From an uncultured Collinsella sp. (GTDB lineage Bacteria; Actinomycetota; Coriobacteriia; Coriobacteriales; Coriobacteriaceae), in the NCBI GenBank assembly GCA_900555355.1, contig USKV01000037.1, positions 1-10,666 of the forward strand: a DNA stretch of 10,666 nucleotides, given 5' to 3'. This document shows, piece after piece, positions 1-6,767 of this stretch. The position numbers and the translations under genes are program-made. How positions within the stretch are numbered: the first letter of the stretch is position 1; each line of letters starts with the position of its first letter. Below the pieces are notes generated by a model. It was not told where the DNA came from. It searched no databases and was given only the letters and a program-made list of their open reading frames with translations.

Positions 1-83
1 CGCGGCCTCCCCCTTTTTTGCGTTTACGGGGCGTAAATGACTCTATTACACCAGACGATCTTATCGTTTTTGGTATTGAGCTT

Positions 84-551
84 TTATTTAAAGAAAATAA
101 AACGAATAACAAGGGCAACTGCTATGGCTGCAATGATCAAAAGCAGGATTGTCAGTCGATGCTGCTTGCGTCGTTTACTTGATGAAACGAAGATTGATTT
201 TCCCTGTTTTGGCGTTTCGAGATAGCGAGCCGAATGCGTCAAGGTTTGCTTTGGTCGAGGACCTCTTTGTTGATGAGCGGCGGATGCTTTCATCGGCTCA
301 TCACTAGCTGCGCTGTTTTTAGATAATGGTGCGTCTTTCAGATATACAGGGTCTCCCGAGGCGACGCCCATATGTTTGCGTCCCGTTTGGGCATCCTCGA
401 GCGTTTGATATCGATTTCTCGTCACATACTCGGGCTCTGCATCATTAATGGGCTCTTGCGAGATGTGGGGGCGATGGAACCGTGGCGGCTGCGTGGAAGT
501 ATCTTCCCCCTGCGTCGGCATAAACATATTGTTCTGGTTTTGGTCGTCCAT
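84..551 (-). CDS. Hypothetical tail-anchored membrane protein
   Basis: I do not recognise the family. The 155-residue product has a long hydrophilic N-terminal part (about 1-120) rich in Gln, Pro, Ser, Asp and Asn, with no enzyme motif and no signal peptide. A basic patch follows (SKRRKQHR, about 125-132), then one hydrophobic segment at about 133-154 ending in a final Lys. Basic residues before a C-terminal helix predict a tail-anchored protein whose N-terminal part stays in the cytoplasm. The ATG at 551-549 is supported by AAAGGG at 561-556, four bases upstream, and by a TACAAT hexamer at 596-591 on the same strand. Base composition is visibly AT-richer than the rest of the window, which could mean recent acquisition or weak codon selection. 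The gene is divergent from hsp20 across a shared 277-base region. The reading frame is probably real; the function is unknown. Confidence 0.75.
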   Translation of the reverse strand: MDDQNQNNMFMPTQGEDTSTQPPRFHRPHISQEPINDAEPEYVTRNRYQTLEDAQTGRKHMGVASGDPVYLKDAPLSKNSAASDEPMKASAAHQQRGPRPKQTLTHSARYLETPKQGKSIFVSSSKRRKQHRLTILLLIIAAIAVALVIRFIFFK

Positions 552-590
552 GATGCCCTTTAGCTCGTTACCAACAACGTATACGCGCTC

Positions 591-596
591 ATTGTA
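591..596 (-). promoter_or_regulatory. Putative -10 element of the tail-anchored protein gene
   Basis: TACAAT reads on the minus strand about 40 bases before the ATG at 551. No TTGACA-like -35 stands at 16-18 bases spacing. The call rests on the position and on the same hexamer recurring before other genes in this window. Confidence 0.45.
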
Positions 597-643
597 AGCC
601 CCTTGTTATTTGTAGCTGGGGACATACTCGTTATTTAAGCTCT

Positions 644-691
644 GGTTCAAAGAACCTTAACCTTCCTAAAACCTTAGTGCTATGCACTTAG
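644..691. promoter_or_regulatory. Repeat cluster upstream of hsp20, possible operator
   Basis: There are two short inverted repeats, GGTTC-AAA-GAACC (644-656) and AGTGC-TAT-GCACT (676-688). The second extends with one mismatch to 673-691. Between and across them lie three direct AACCTT copies starting at 653, 659 and 670. The cluster is about 140-185 bases before the hsp20 start and 95-140 bases before the hypothetical gene. Neither the CIRCE box of HrcA nor the HAIR box of HspR is present in canonical form. A binding site for another regulator is an inference from the symmetry alone. Confidence 0.3.
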
Positions 692-828
692 ATATGCTTA
701 TAGTACTGGACTCAAAAAACTTTATAGCTGATGTATATATGAGCACCGGGTGGGCATATATAAGAGCGTCAAAAGAAGTCCCAGTCACCTAAAAGATGAC
801 TCGGCAGTCCTATAAAGGAGTGGTAAAC

Positions 829-1260
829 ATGGCAAGCATGGTTCCTTATCGTTCGGTTTTTGGCGTTCGTCCCTCTGCAAGCTCGCTGTTCGATCTGTTT
901 GATGATATGAGTGACCTAGCGAACGGCTCGATTGCCTCTAAGGCGTTCCCCGTTGACGTTGAGGATAAGGGCGATGGCTATGAGGTCAAGGCTTATCTGA
1001 CCGGCGTCGCCAAGGACGATATCGATGTCGAGCTTAACGAGGGCCGTCTCTCCATTAGCGTGAATGTCGAGGAAGACGAGGAGAACGAGGGCAAGAACTT
1101 CCTGCAGAAGGAGTTCAGCTCGTACAGCGCGACCCGTGGCGTGTATCTCAAGGACGCTTCGAGCGAGGGTCTCTCGGCTAAGTACGCTGACGGCATCCTT
1201 ACCGTTACGGTTCCCAAGATCGTCGAGAAGAAGAACGTTACGAAGATCTCCATCGACTAA
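829..1260 (+). CDS. Small heat-shock protein, Hsp20/alpha-crystallin family
   Basis: Small heat-shock proteins are ATP-independent holdase chaperones that bind unfolding proteins in the cytoplasm and assemble into oligomers. The 143-residue product has the family layout. A short N-terminal arm contains SSLFDLFDDM, and the alpha-crystallin domain starts near FPVDVED (about 36) and runs to about 137. It includes the hallmark ADGILTVTVPK strand near its end, and the C-terminal tail KISID carries the I-x-I type anchor. The length is typical. ATG at 829 is chosen over the in-frame ATG at 796 because AAAGGAG at 814-820 lies eight bases before 829, and the 11 extra codons would encode that SD site. 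It is transcribed alone, between a divergent orphan gene and a strong terminator. Heat-shock control is likely from the family, but no known heat-shock operator is visible. Confidence 0.95.
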   Translation: MASMVPYRSVFGVRPSASSLFDLFDDMSDLANGSIASKAFPVDVEDKGDGYEVKAYLTGVAKDDIDVELNEGRLSISVNVEEDEENEGKNFLQKEFSSYSATRGVYLKDASSEGLSAKYADGILTVTVPKIVEKKNVTKISID

Positions 1261-1287
1261 CTTCGTTGGTGCTCCGCACTATTAAAA

Positions 1288-1333
1288 GACAGCAAAAGGG
1301 GCTGGGAAGCGATTCCCGGCCCCTTTTGCTGTC
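1288..1333. terminator. Bidirectional terminator between hsp20 and the MBL-fold gene
   Basis: The arms 1288-1308 and 1313-1333 form a 21-bp stem with a single G-U pair and a GCGA tetraloop. The stem includes an A4 run on one side and a T4 run on the other. It lies 27 bases after the hsp20 stop and 9 bases after the stop of the convergent gene, so it serves both. The T-rich tract is inside the lower stem rather than after it. Confidence 0.85.
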
Positions 1334-1342
1334 TAGGACAGT

Positions 1343-2152
1343 CTATTGAATGGTTGCTGGCCGATGCTGGCTTGCGGGGCGTATCGAGAGTTTTCGCGAT
1401 CCTTGGAGAAGGGTGGCGGAGCTGCCGACCTCGTCATCCAGGGTTGCGGCTAGAGCTTTGGCATAGCTTTTGACGGTCAGGCTCGGACGATTGTTATCTT
1501 GGCTGATATGCATGGCAATGAGCTGTTCGGTGCGATCGGTAACAAGTTCGCGCGCGGCTTCGGCGGCTTGGCCGTTGGAGAGGTGTCCCCTTGCAGACAG
1601 GATGCGCTCCTGAAGAAAGCGGGGATATTCTCCCTCGTGCAGCATGGTCACGTCGTGGTTGCTTTCGAGCGCGAGGACTCGACAGTCTTTGAGGGTGTTC
1701 ATGGCTTGGCTCGATAGCTCTCCGGTGTCGGTGGCAAAGCCGATGGAATCATCGAGAGCATTGAATCGATAGCCGACAGGATTGATGACATCGTGTGATG
1801 TTGAGTAGGTTTGCACGTGGATGCCGGCAATGGATAGGGTGTCACCGGGATCGAATTCCTCGACAGGCAGATGCGAAAGATTTTCTTTGCTCGAAAGTGT
1901 GCCCCTGCTGGCAAAGAGGGGGCCGTGCCAGTGCTTGCACCAGACATCGAGACCCTTGATGTGATCGCTATGCTCATGAGTAATGAGAAGAGCCGAGACG
2001 TTCTCTGCCGAGAGCCCCAGTTCTGCCATGCGCTTTAATGTCTCGCGGCGAGAAAGACCGTCGTCAATCATGAGGAGCCCCCGGGGGCCTTCGATGAGCG
2101 CGCAGTTGCCTTTTGAGCCGCTGCCAAGGATATGAAGGTGCAGACGAGACAT
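1343..2152 (-). CDS. MBL-fold metallo-hydrolase, YycJ/WalJ-like
   Basis: This is a metallo-beta-lactamase-fold hydrolase of the YycJ/WalJ type, a cytoplasmic family linked in other Gram-positives to the WalRK regulon and to nuclease activity. The true substrate is uncertain. From ATG at 2152 it has 269 residues. Visible elements are the opening HILGSGSKGN (7-16), the metal-binding HEHSDH (59-64), SH120-D, TD142-TG, the family-typical ALESNHD (161-167), GHLSN (189-193), and a final ligand in MHIS (H215). These supply a full two-metal site. An upstream in-frame ATG at 2233 would add 27 residues unlike the family and would overlap tilS, so it is rejected. The SD before 2152 is poor (TTTGGAATCTT), so translation may be leaderless or nearly so. 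No walRK genes are nearby; the gene faces tilS divergently. Confidence 0.9.
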   Translation of the reverse strand: MSRLHLHILGSGSKGNCALIEGPRGLLMIDDGLSRRETLKRMAELGLSAENVSALLITHEHSDHIKGLDVWCKHWHGPLFASRGTLSSKENLSHLPVEEFDPGDTLSIAGIHVQTYSTSHDVINPVGYRFNALDDSIGFATDTGELSSQAMNTLKDCRVLALESNHDVTMLHEGEYPRFLQERILSARGHLSNGQAAEAARELVTDRTEQLIAMHISQDNNRPSLTVKSYAKALAATLDDEVGSSATLLQGSRKLSIRPASQHRPATIQ

Positions 2153-2166
2153 AAGATTCCAAAGGA

Positions 2167-2172
2167 TACAAT
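2167..2172 (+). promoter_or_regulatory. Putative -10 element of tilS
   Basis: TACAAT lies 28 bases before the tilS ATG, just upstream of the strong SD. No recognisable -35 stands 16-18 bases upstream. The element is only 14 bases from the start codon of the divergent hydrolase, so the two promoters must overlap or interleave. Confidence 0.5.
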
Positions 2173-2200
2173 GGGTGCGAACGAATAGAGGAGGAAGCAA

Positions 2201-3742
2201 ATGCCAACGGTATCTCAGCATTATGGACACCATGCTGCGTCGTGGGCCGATGATAAAGCCCTGGCAACGCGGCAGACGGCTGCCCCCGTGGTGCTCATGG
2301 TATCAGGTGGTGCGGACTCGACGGCTTTGCTCCTTATGGCGTGCACATCAAAGTTGGATATTCTGGATGGGCGTGGTGTAGCCTCCATCGCGCGCGAGCG
2401 GCTGCACGTGCTGCATGTGAACCATCATCTGCGCGGCGAGGCATCCGATGGCGACGAGGCCTTTGTGCGCGGTCTATGCGCACAATATGGCTTGCCGCTG
2501 TGTGTTGAGCATGCCTATTTTGATGATGAATCGGGCAATATCGAGGCGGCTGCCCGCGAGGTGCGCTATGCCGCGGCGCGGAGGTATGTCCGCGAGCTCT
2601 GCGCCCAGACGGGGGCACCGCGAACGGCGGCTCGTATCTGCACCGCGCACACGTCTTCGGATCGCGCGGAAACGTTTTTGATGAACGCGATTAAGGGTTC
2701 GGGGCCCGCTGGTCTATCGAGCATTCCTCGCCGGAGGAATATCGTGGTGCGCCCCTTGCTCGACCTGACCCATGATGAGCTCGTGGGCTATCTGCAGGTG
2801 CATAGTCAGCCGTGGCGAGAGGACGAGAGCAACGAGGACGTGTCGTACTTGCGCAACTACGTGCGCCATCGAGTGATGCCGGTGGTGGCGCAGCGCAACG
2901 CGAGCGTCTGTAAGACGATTGGCGCCGCCTGCGAGATCTTAGGCGATGAGGATGCCTTTCTTTCCCAGCTTTCCGCACAGGCGTTTCGAAGCTGCCTGCG
3001 CAAGGCGGCGGCGGGTGCACTGGTCCTTGACGCTCGCCGACTGGCCGCGGCCGAGGTGGTGATTGCTCGGCGCATGGTGCGACTGGCAATTAAGCGTATC
3101 GACCCAGACGCTCGCCCGGAGATGCGGCATGTGGAGCGCGTGCTTGCCTGTGTTGCCGAAGGCTCGGGTTCGGTCACGCTGCCGGCGGGAATCGATGCGC
3201 GCGTGGAGTTTGGCATGCTGTCATTCAAGGCCCCGGCGGCGCGCGAGGGGTTAGTTGCCGATTGGGTCGCCATTCCCGGTCGATTGCCGCTGGGGGCGGG
3301 CCGCATCCTGGTGGCAGAGCCAATGGCCGTTGAGCCGGGGTGTGATATTGTGCGCCGTGCCCGCGAACTCGCGGGTGCCGGAGGGGTGGCCGCTATGGTG
3401 GATGCCGCGACGCTGGGCTTTGCCGATCGCGATAGCGAACGGATGCTCGCCGGCTCGCGCGGGGAGATTCCCGCCGAGGCGCGTTTGGCGCGTCTGTGGG
3501 TAGACGGTCCCGCGCCGGGGGATGTGATGTGTCCGTTGGGCATGAGTGGGCGAAGTAAGAAGGTGTCCGACCTGCTCAACGAGGCTCGTATTCCCGTTTC
3601 TGAGCGCGCAGGCGTTCCCGTGGTGAGAACGGCTCCGGGAGGTGCCGTGGTATGGGTCGCAGGCGTTCGCACGGACGAGCGTTTTAAATGCACGGCCGCA
3701 ACGCGCGTGGCGTATCTGCTTCGTGTGGTCGATGCGGAATAG
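2201..3742 (+). CDS. tilS: tRNA(Ile)-lysidine synthase TilS
   Basis: TilS uses ATP and lysine to convert the wobble cytidine of tRNA-Ile2 (CAU) into lysidine, which lets it read AUA and be charged with isoleucine. The 513-residue product begins with an N-type ATP pyrophosphatase domain: the PP-loop SGGADST (35-41), VNHHLRGEA (73-81), the AET segment (156-158), GSGPAGL (167-172), RPLL (184-187) and DESNEDVSYLRNYVRH (208-223). A central helical and substrate-binding part follows. The C-terminal TilS domain (about 441-510) contains GRSKKVSDLLNEARIPVSER and the terminal DERFKCTAATR. The start is fixed by AGGAGG at 2189-2194, six bases upstream. The usual HHxDDQAET motif reads HTSSDRAET here (150-158), with only one acidic residue left. 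The gene heads the tilS-hpt-ftsH cluster, although 147 bases and a possible second promoter separate it from hpt. Confidence 0.95.
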   Translation: MPTVSQHYGHHAASWADDKALATRQTAAPVVLMVSGGADSTALLLMACTSKLDILDGRGVASIARERLHVLHVNHHLRGEASDGDEAFVRGLCAQYGLPLCVEHAYFDDESGNIEAAAREVRYAAARRYVRELCAQTGAPRTAARICTAHTSSDRAETFLMNAIKGSGPAGLSSIPRRRNIVVRPLLDLTHDELVGYLQVHSQPWREDESNEDVSYLRNYVRHRVMPVVAQRNASVCKTIGAACEILGDEDAFLSQLSAQAFRSCLRKAAAGALVLDARRLAAAEVVIARRMVRLAIKRIDPDARPEMRHVERVLACVAEGSGSVTLPAGIDARVEFGMLSFKAPAAREGLVADWVAIPGRLPLGAGRILVAEPMAVEPGCDIVRRARELAGAGGVAAMVDAATLGFADRDSERMLAGSRGEIPAEARLARLWVDGPAPGDVMCPLGMSGRSKKVSDLLNEARIPVSERAGVPVVRTAPGGAVVWVAGVRTDERFKCTAATRVAYLLRVVDAE

Positions 3743-3827
3743 CGTCCCACGCCAGCTATTCTGTGCGACGTTGACGGTATTCCCGCGCTGATGGCGTACG
3801 GGCTGGAAAATATACCCCGTGCGCTGC

Positions 3828-3833
3828 TAGAAT
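3828..3833 (+). promoter_or_regulatory. Putative extended -10 element before hpt
   Basis: TGC-TAGAAT (TGC at 3825-3827) fits an extended -10 box, 56 bases before the hpt ATG in the 147-base gap after tilS. No good -35 is visible. It suggests that hpt-ftsH can be transcribed apart from tilS. Confidence 0.45.
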
Positions 3834-3889
3834 GTGAAGTTCGCGTCCATACGGCGGTGTGTGGGCGATAAGCACAAGAAAGGGTTGTC

Positions 3890-4438
3890 ATGGCTTCTCA
3901 ACATCCGGATATCGAGAAGGTTCTGTTTACGCAGGAGGATATCGACGGTATCGTCTCTCGCCTGGGCGAGCAGATTACTCGCGACTACGCGGGTAAGGAT
4001 CTGGTGCTGATTGCGGTCCTGCGCGGCGCCGTGGTCTTTATGGGCGACCTGATGCGCAAGATCGAGCTGCCGACCAACATCGATTTCATGGCTGTTTCGA
4101 GCTATGGCGACGGTGTGAAGTCCTCGGGTATCGTGCGTATCATTAAGGACCTGGATATCGACATCCGCGGTCGCGACGTGCTGATCGTCGAGGACATTCT
4201 GGACTCGGGCCTGACGCTCAAGTATCTGATGAAGAACCTCGAGAGCCGCAAGCCCGCTTCTCTGGAGGTCGCCGCCTTCCTGTGGAAGGACGTTGAGGAC
4301 CGTACCTCGGCCATCACGCCCAAGTATGTTGGAACCCATTGCCCCGATGCCTTTGTGGTGGGCTACGGCCTCGACTATGCCGAGCGCTATCGTAACCTTC
4401 CGTATCTGGGCATTTTGAAACCGGAGGTTTATTCGTAA
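3890..4438 (+). CDS. hpt: Hypoxanthine phosphoribosyltransferase
   Basis: This is a purine salvage enzyme that joins hypoxanthine, and usually guanine, to PRPP to give IMP or GMP in the cytoplasm. The 182-residue protein is of typical bacterial length. It shows the flexible-loop motif SSYGDG (70-75), the type I phosphoribosyltransferase PRPP signature VLIVEDILDSGLTL (97-110), and the C-terminal block VVGYGLDYAERYRNLPYLG (156-174), which is near-diagnostic for this family. ATG at 3890 follows AAAGGG (3879-3884) with five bases spacing. Its stop codon is one base before the ftsH start, and the ftsH SD lies inside its last codons, so the two genes are co-transcribed and probably translationally coupled. 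Relative preference for hypoxanthine, guanine or xanthine cannot be told from sequence. Confidence 0.96.
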   Translation: MASQHPDIEKVLFTQEDIDGIVSRLGEQITRDYAGKDLVLIAVLRGAVVFMGDLMRKIELPTNIDFMAVSSYGDGVKSSGIVRIIKDLDIDIRGRDVLIVEDILDSGLTLKYLMKNLESRKPASLEVAAFLWKDVEDRTSAITPKYVGTHCPDAFVVGYGLDYAERYRNLPYLGILKPEVYS

Positions 4439-4439
4439 G

Positions 4440-6578
4440 ATGCCCGACGACCGTAACGATAACAATTCCCAGACTCCCCGGGAGCCTAAGATCCCGGGGA
4501 TGCCCGGAGGCAAGAAGCCCACGCGTACGGGCTGGCTGTATTTTATTTTGGCTTGCGCGCTTCTGGGCTACGCCTTCTTTAACATGGGCTCCGGCTTTGC
4601 CAATTCCAGCAATACCGTAAAGCTCGCGACGAGCGAGATGGTCAACGCCATCAAGCAGGATCGCGTCGAAGATCTGACCTATACGGTTCAAGACGGAAGC
4701 GTGACGGGTCATTACTGGAAGACGAAGAAGGACAAGGGCGATACGAGCGAGCTCAAGAGCTTCTCCTCGACCTATGTCGGCTCCGATTCGCTTGCCGAGC
4801 TTATGGCGGAGCACCCCGATACCAAGTACATCGTCAACACCAATGATCCCGATTTTTGGGGCGACCTGGCGATGAGCGTGCTTCCGACGATTGCCCTGAT
4901 CGCCATCATGTTCTACTTTATGCGCCAGATGATGGGCGCCAACAACAGGAACATGCAGTTTGGCAAGACCAACGCCAAGACCAACGAGGCCACGCGCCCC
5001 AAGGTCAAGTTTGAGGATGTTGCCGGTGTGGACGAGGCAGTCGAGGAGCTCGAGGAGATTCGCGACTTTTTGAGCGATCCGGACCGCTATCGCAAGCTGG
5101 GCGCCAAGATTCCGCGCGGCGTGTTGCTGGTGGGCCCTCCGGGCACTGGTAAAACGCTGCTGGCCAAGGCCGTTGCCGGCGAGGCGGGCGTGCCGTTCTT
5201 TAGCATCTCGGGTTCCGACTTTGTCGAGATGTTCGTGGGTGTCGGCGCCAGCCGTGTGCGTGACCTCTTTAAGGAGGCCAAGTCCCAGGCCCCGTCGATC
5301 ATCTTCATCGATGAGATCGATGCCGTGGGACGTCAGCGCGGAGCTGGCTTGGGCGGCGGTCACGACGAGCGCGAGCAGACGCTCAACCAGCTGCTGGTCG
5401 AGATGGACGGCTTTGAGGAAAGCGAGTCGGTCATCCTGATCGCTGCGACCAACCGTCCTGACATCCTGGATCCGGCATTGCTGCGTCCCGGCCGTTTTGA
5501 CCGTCAGGTTACGGTCGACCGTCCGGATGTGAAGGGCCGCGAGCAGATCTTGCGCGTGCATGCCGAGAACAAGCCGATGGACGAGGACGTTAAGTTTGAG
5601 AAGCTCGCCCAGATGACCGTTGGCTTTACCGGCGCCGATCTGGCAAATCTGCTCAACGAGTCTGCGCTGTTGGCTGCCCGCCGCCATCGTTCCGTGATCT
5701 CGATGGACGAGGTCGAGGAATCGATGGAGCGCGTGATTGCTGGTCCGCAGCGCAAGGGTCGCGTGATGACCGAGGCCGAGCGCACCACGATTGCCTACCA
5801 CGAGAGCGGTCACGCCCTGGTGGGCCACATCCTGGAGCACTCCGATCCGGTTCACAAGATCTCGATCGTCAGTCGCGGCCAGGCGCTGGGCTACACGCTG
5901 CAGCTTCCGCAGGAGGACCACTTCCTCAAGACCAAGAACGAGATGCTCGACGAGCTCGCCGTGTTCTTGGGCGGTCGCGTTGCCGAGGAGCTCATGTGCG
6001 ACGACATCACGTCGGGCGCGAGCAACGATCTGGAGCGCGCGACTAAGATGGCGCGCGAGATGGTCACGCGCTTGGGCATGAGCGAGGAGTTGGGCACGCA
6101 AGTGTTTGGCGAGGCGCAGCATCAGGTGTTCCTGGGTCGCGACTATGCCGATCACCAGGATTACTCCGAGGAGACGGCGCGCCGCATCGACATCGAGGTC
6201 CAGCGCATTATGCGTGAGGCCCATCGTCGTGCGGTCGAGATTTTGGATGCCCGCCGCGATCAACTCGATCTGATGGCCAAGGTGCTGCTTGAGCGCGAGA
6301 CCGTCGAGGGTGACGCCGTGAACGCCCTGCTCGACAACGAGTGGGACGCCTACCTTGAGCGCGAGGGCGATATCCTGGCGGCCAAGGAGGAGCGCAACGC
6401 CAAGGCGGCTGGCATGCCGACCAAGAAGCGCTCGCTTCGCATGAGCGAGGAGGAGTTGGCGGCTGATGCCGCGGCCTTTGCGCAGGCGGCCATGCAGGAG
6501 GATGCCGAAGCCGCATCCGATGATGCCGGAGATGGCAATGCTGCCAACGCTGACGGCAACATCGACGCCGACAAATAG
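4440..6578 (+). CDS. ftsH: ATP-dependent zinc metalloprotease FtsH
   Basis: This is a membrane-bound AAA+ protease that extracts and degrades misfolded membrane proteins and selected regulators, acting as a hexamer facing the cytoplasm. The 712 residues show TM1 at about 32-50, an extracytoplasmic FtsH_ext region at about 51-142, TM2 at about 143-161, Walker A GPPGTGKT (232-239), pore motif FVG (265-267), Walker B IIFIDEID (287-294), the second region of homology ending in RPGRFDR (349-355), the zinc site HESGH (454-458), and the third ligand D530 in SNDLE. All catalytic residues are present. A low-complexity Ala/Asp-rich tail of about 40 residues ends the protein. ATG at 4440 uses GGAGG at 4423-4427 inside hpt, 12 bases away, which is rather long. 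A clear terminator follows, so ftsH ends the operon. Confidence 0.98.
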   Translation: MPDDRNDNNSQTPREPKIPGMPGGKKPTRTGWLYFILACALLGYAFFNMGSGFANSSNTVKLATSEMVNAIKQDRVEDLTYTVQDGSVTGHYWKTKKDKGDTSELKSFSSTYVGSDSLAELMAEHPDTKYIVNTNDPDFWGDLAMSVLPTIALIAIMFYFMRQMMGANNRNMQFGKTNAKTNEATRPKVKFEDVAGVDEAVEELEEIRDFLSDPDRYRKLGAKIPRGVLLVGPPGTGKTLLAKAVAGEAGVPFFSISGSDFVEMFVGVGASRVRDLFKEAKSQAPSIIFIDEIDAVGRQRGAGLGGGHDEREQTLNQLLVEMDGFEESESVILIAATNRPDILDPALLRPGRFDRQVTVDRPDVKGREQILRVHAENKPMDEDVKFEKLAQMTVGFTGADLANLLNESALLAARRHRSVISMDEVEESMERVIAGPQRKGRVMTEAERTTIAYHESGHALVGHILEHSDPVHKISIVSRGQALGYTLQLPQEDHFLKTKNEMLDELAVFLGGRVAEELMCDDITSGASNDLERATKMAREMVTRLGMSEELGTQVFGEAQHQVFLGRDYADHQDYSEETARRIDIEVQRIMREAHRRAVEILDARRDQLDLMAKVLLERETVEGDAVNALLDNEWDAYLEREGDILAAKEERNAKAAGMPTKKRSLRMSEEELAADAAAFAQAAMQEDAEAASDDAGDGNAANADGNIDADK

Positions 6579-6591
6579 TTCTTGTAGCGAA

Positions 6592-6628
6592 AGCCTCCGC
6601 GGGGAAACCTGTGGAGGCTCTTTCTTTT
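6592..6628 (+). terminator. Rho-independent terminator of ftsH
   Basis: AGCCTCCGC (6592-6600) pairs with GTGGAGGCT (6611-6619), including one G-U pair, across a 10-base loop. T-rich TCTTTCTTTT follows. It starts 13 bases after the ftsH stop. Confidence 0.9.
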
Positions 6629-6646
6629 GAGCGATATGGGGCCATC

Positions 6647-6708
6647 TGTTGATTGGGGACAGACTTAAATGAGCGTTTTCACGCATTTAAGTCTGTCCCC
6701 AATCAACA
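6647..6708. repeat. Long inverted repeat, REP/MITE-like palindromic element
   Basis: Arms 6647-6671 and 6684-6708 are perfect 25-base reverse complements, and an inner CGT/ACG pairing extends the stem past a two-base bulge. Each arm carries the core GGGGACAGACTTAAATG. There is no T tract, and the ftsH terminator is already complete 20 bases upstream, so this is not a simple terminator. The shape suggests a dispersed palindromic element of the REP or MITE type, but no transposase gene is in the window and no flanking target duplication is evident. Confidence 0.8.
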
Positions 6709-6737
6709 TTGCTGCGGCACTTTGCTCAGCTAAAGCG

Positions 6738-6743
6738 TACAAT
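6738..6743 (+). promoter_or_regulatory. Putative -10 element of the aminotransferase gene
   Basis: TACAAT lies 24 bases before the ATG at 6768 and 29 bases after the inverted repeat. Transcription would start near 6750, leaving a leader just long enough for the SD AAAGGGG (6756-6762). No clear -35 is seen. Confidence 0.5.
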
Positions 6744-6767
6744 AGCGCCTATGCGAAAGGGGAACAG

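Larger units (their letters stand above)
552..828. other. Intergenic region between divergent hypothetical gene and hsp20
   Basis: This 277-base AT-rich gap holds no convincing gene. It contains the minus-strand TACAAT at 596-591, a possible decayed repeat copy (618-643), the inverted repeat GGTTC-AAA-GAACC (644-656), three AACCTT copies (653-675), and the inverted repeat AGTGC-TAT-GCACT (676-688). Two AT tracts, TATATA at 734-739 and TATATAA at 757-763, could act as -10 elements for hsp20, but neither has a clear -35. The last 17 bases carry the hsp20 ribosome binding site. Confidence 0.6.

Noticed and set aside
21..71. Small hairpins at the left edge (CGTTTACG/CGTAAATG at 21-39; ACGAT/ATCGT followed by T5 at 55-71)
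   Set aside because: Stems are short and AT-rich. The first lacks a T tract in the direction of the minus-strand gene. They are too weak to call as terminators.
673..691. CIRCE or HAIR heat-shock operator
   Set aside because: The site AGTGC-TAT-GCACT has the wrong arms and spacer for CIRCE (9-base spacer) and for HAIR (7-base spacer).
796..828. Earlier ATG for hsp20
   Set aside because: The 11 extra codons include the SD sequence of the ATG at 829 and do not resemble Hsp20 N-termini.
2153..2233. Upstream start for the MBL-fold hydrolase
   Set aside because: The extra residues precede the family-typical N-terminus and would overlap the tilS start and its SD.
2857..3891. 344-codon minus-strand frame across tilS
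   Set aside because: It is antisense to the well-supported tilS, Ser/Arg/Thr/Ala-rich with no motif, and is explained by codon bias.
3827..4522. 231-codon minus-strand frame across hpt
   Set aside because: It is antisense to hpt, whose PRPP motif and C-terminal block are unambiguous, and the product resembles no family.
4314..6686. 790-codon open frame on the minus strand across ftsH
   Set aside because: It is a mirror of the G/C-biased codon use of ftsH, whose motifs are complete. The protein is a His/Leu/Arg-rich product with no family resemblance.
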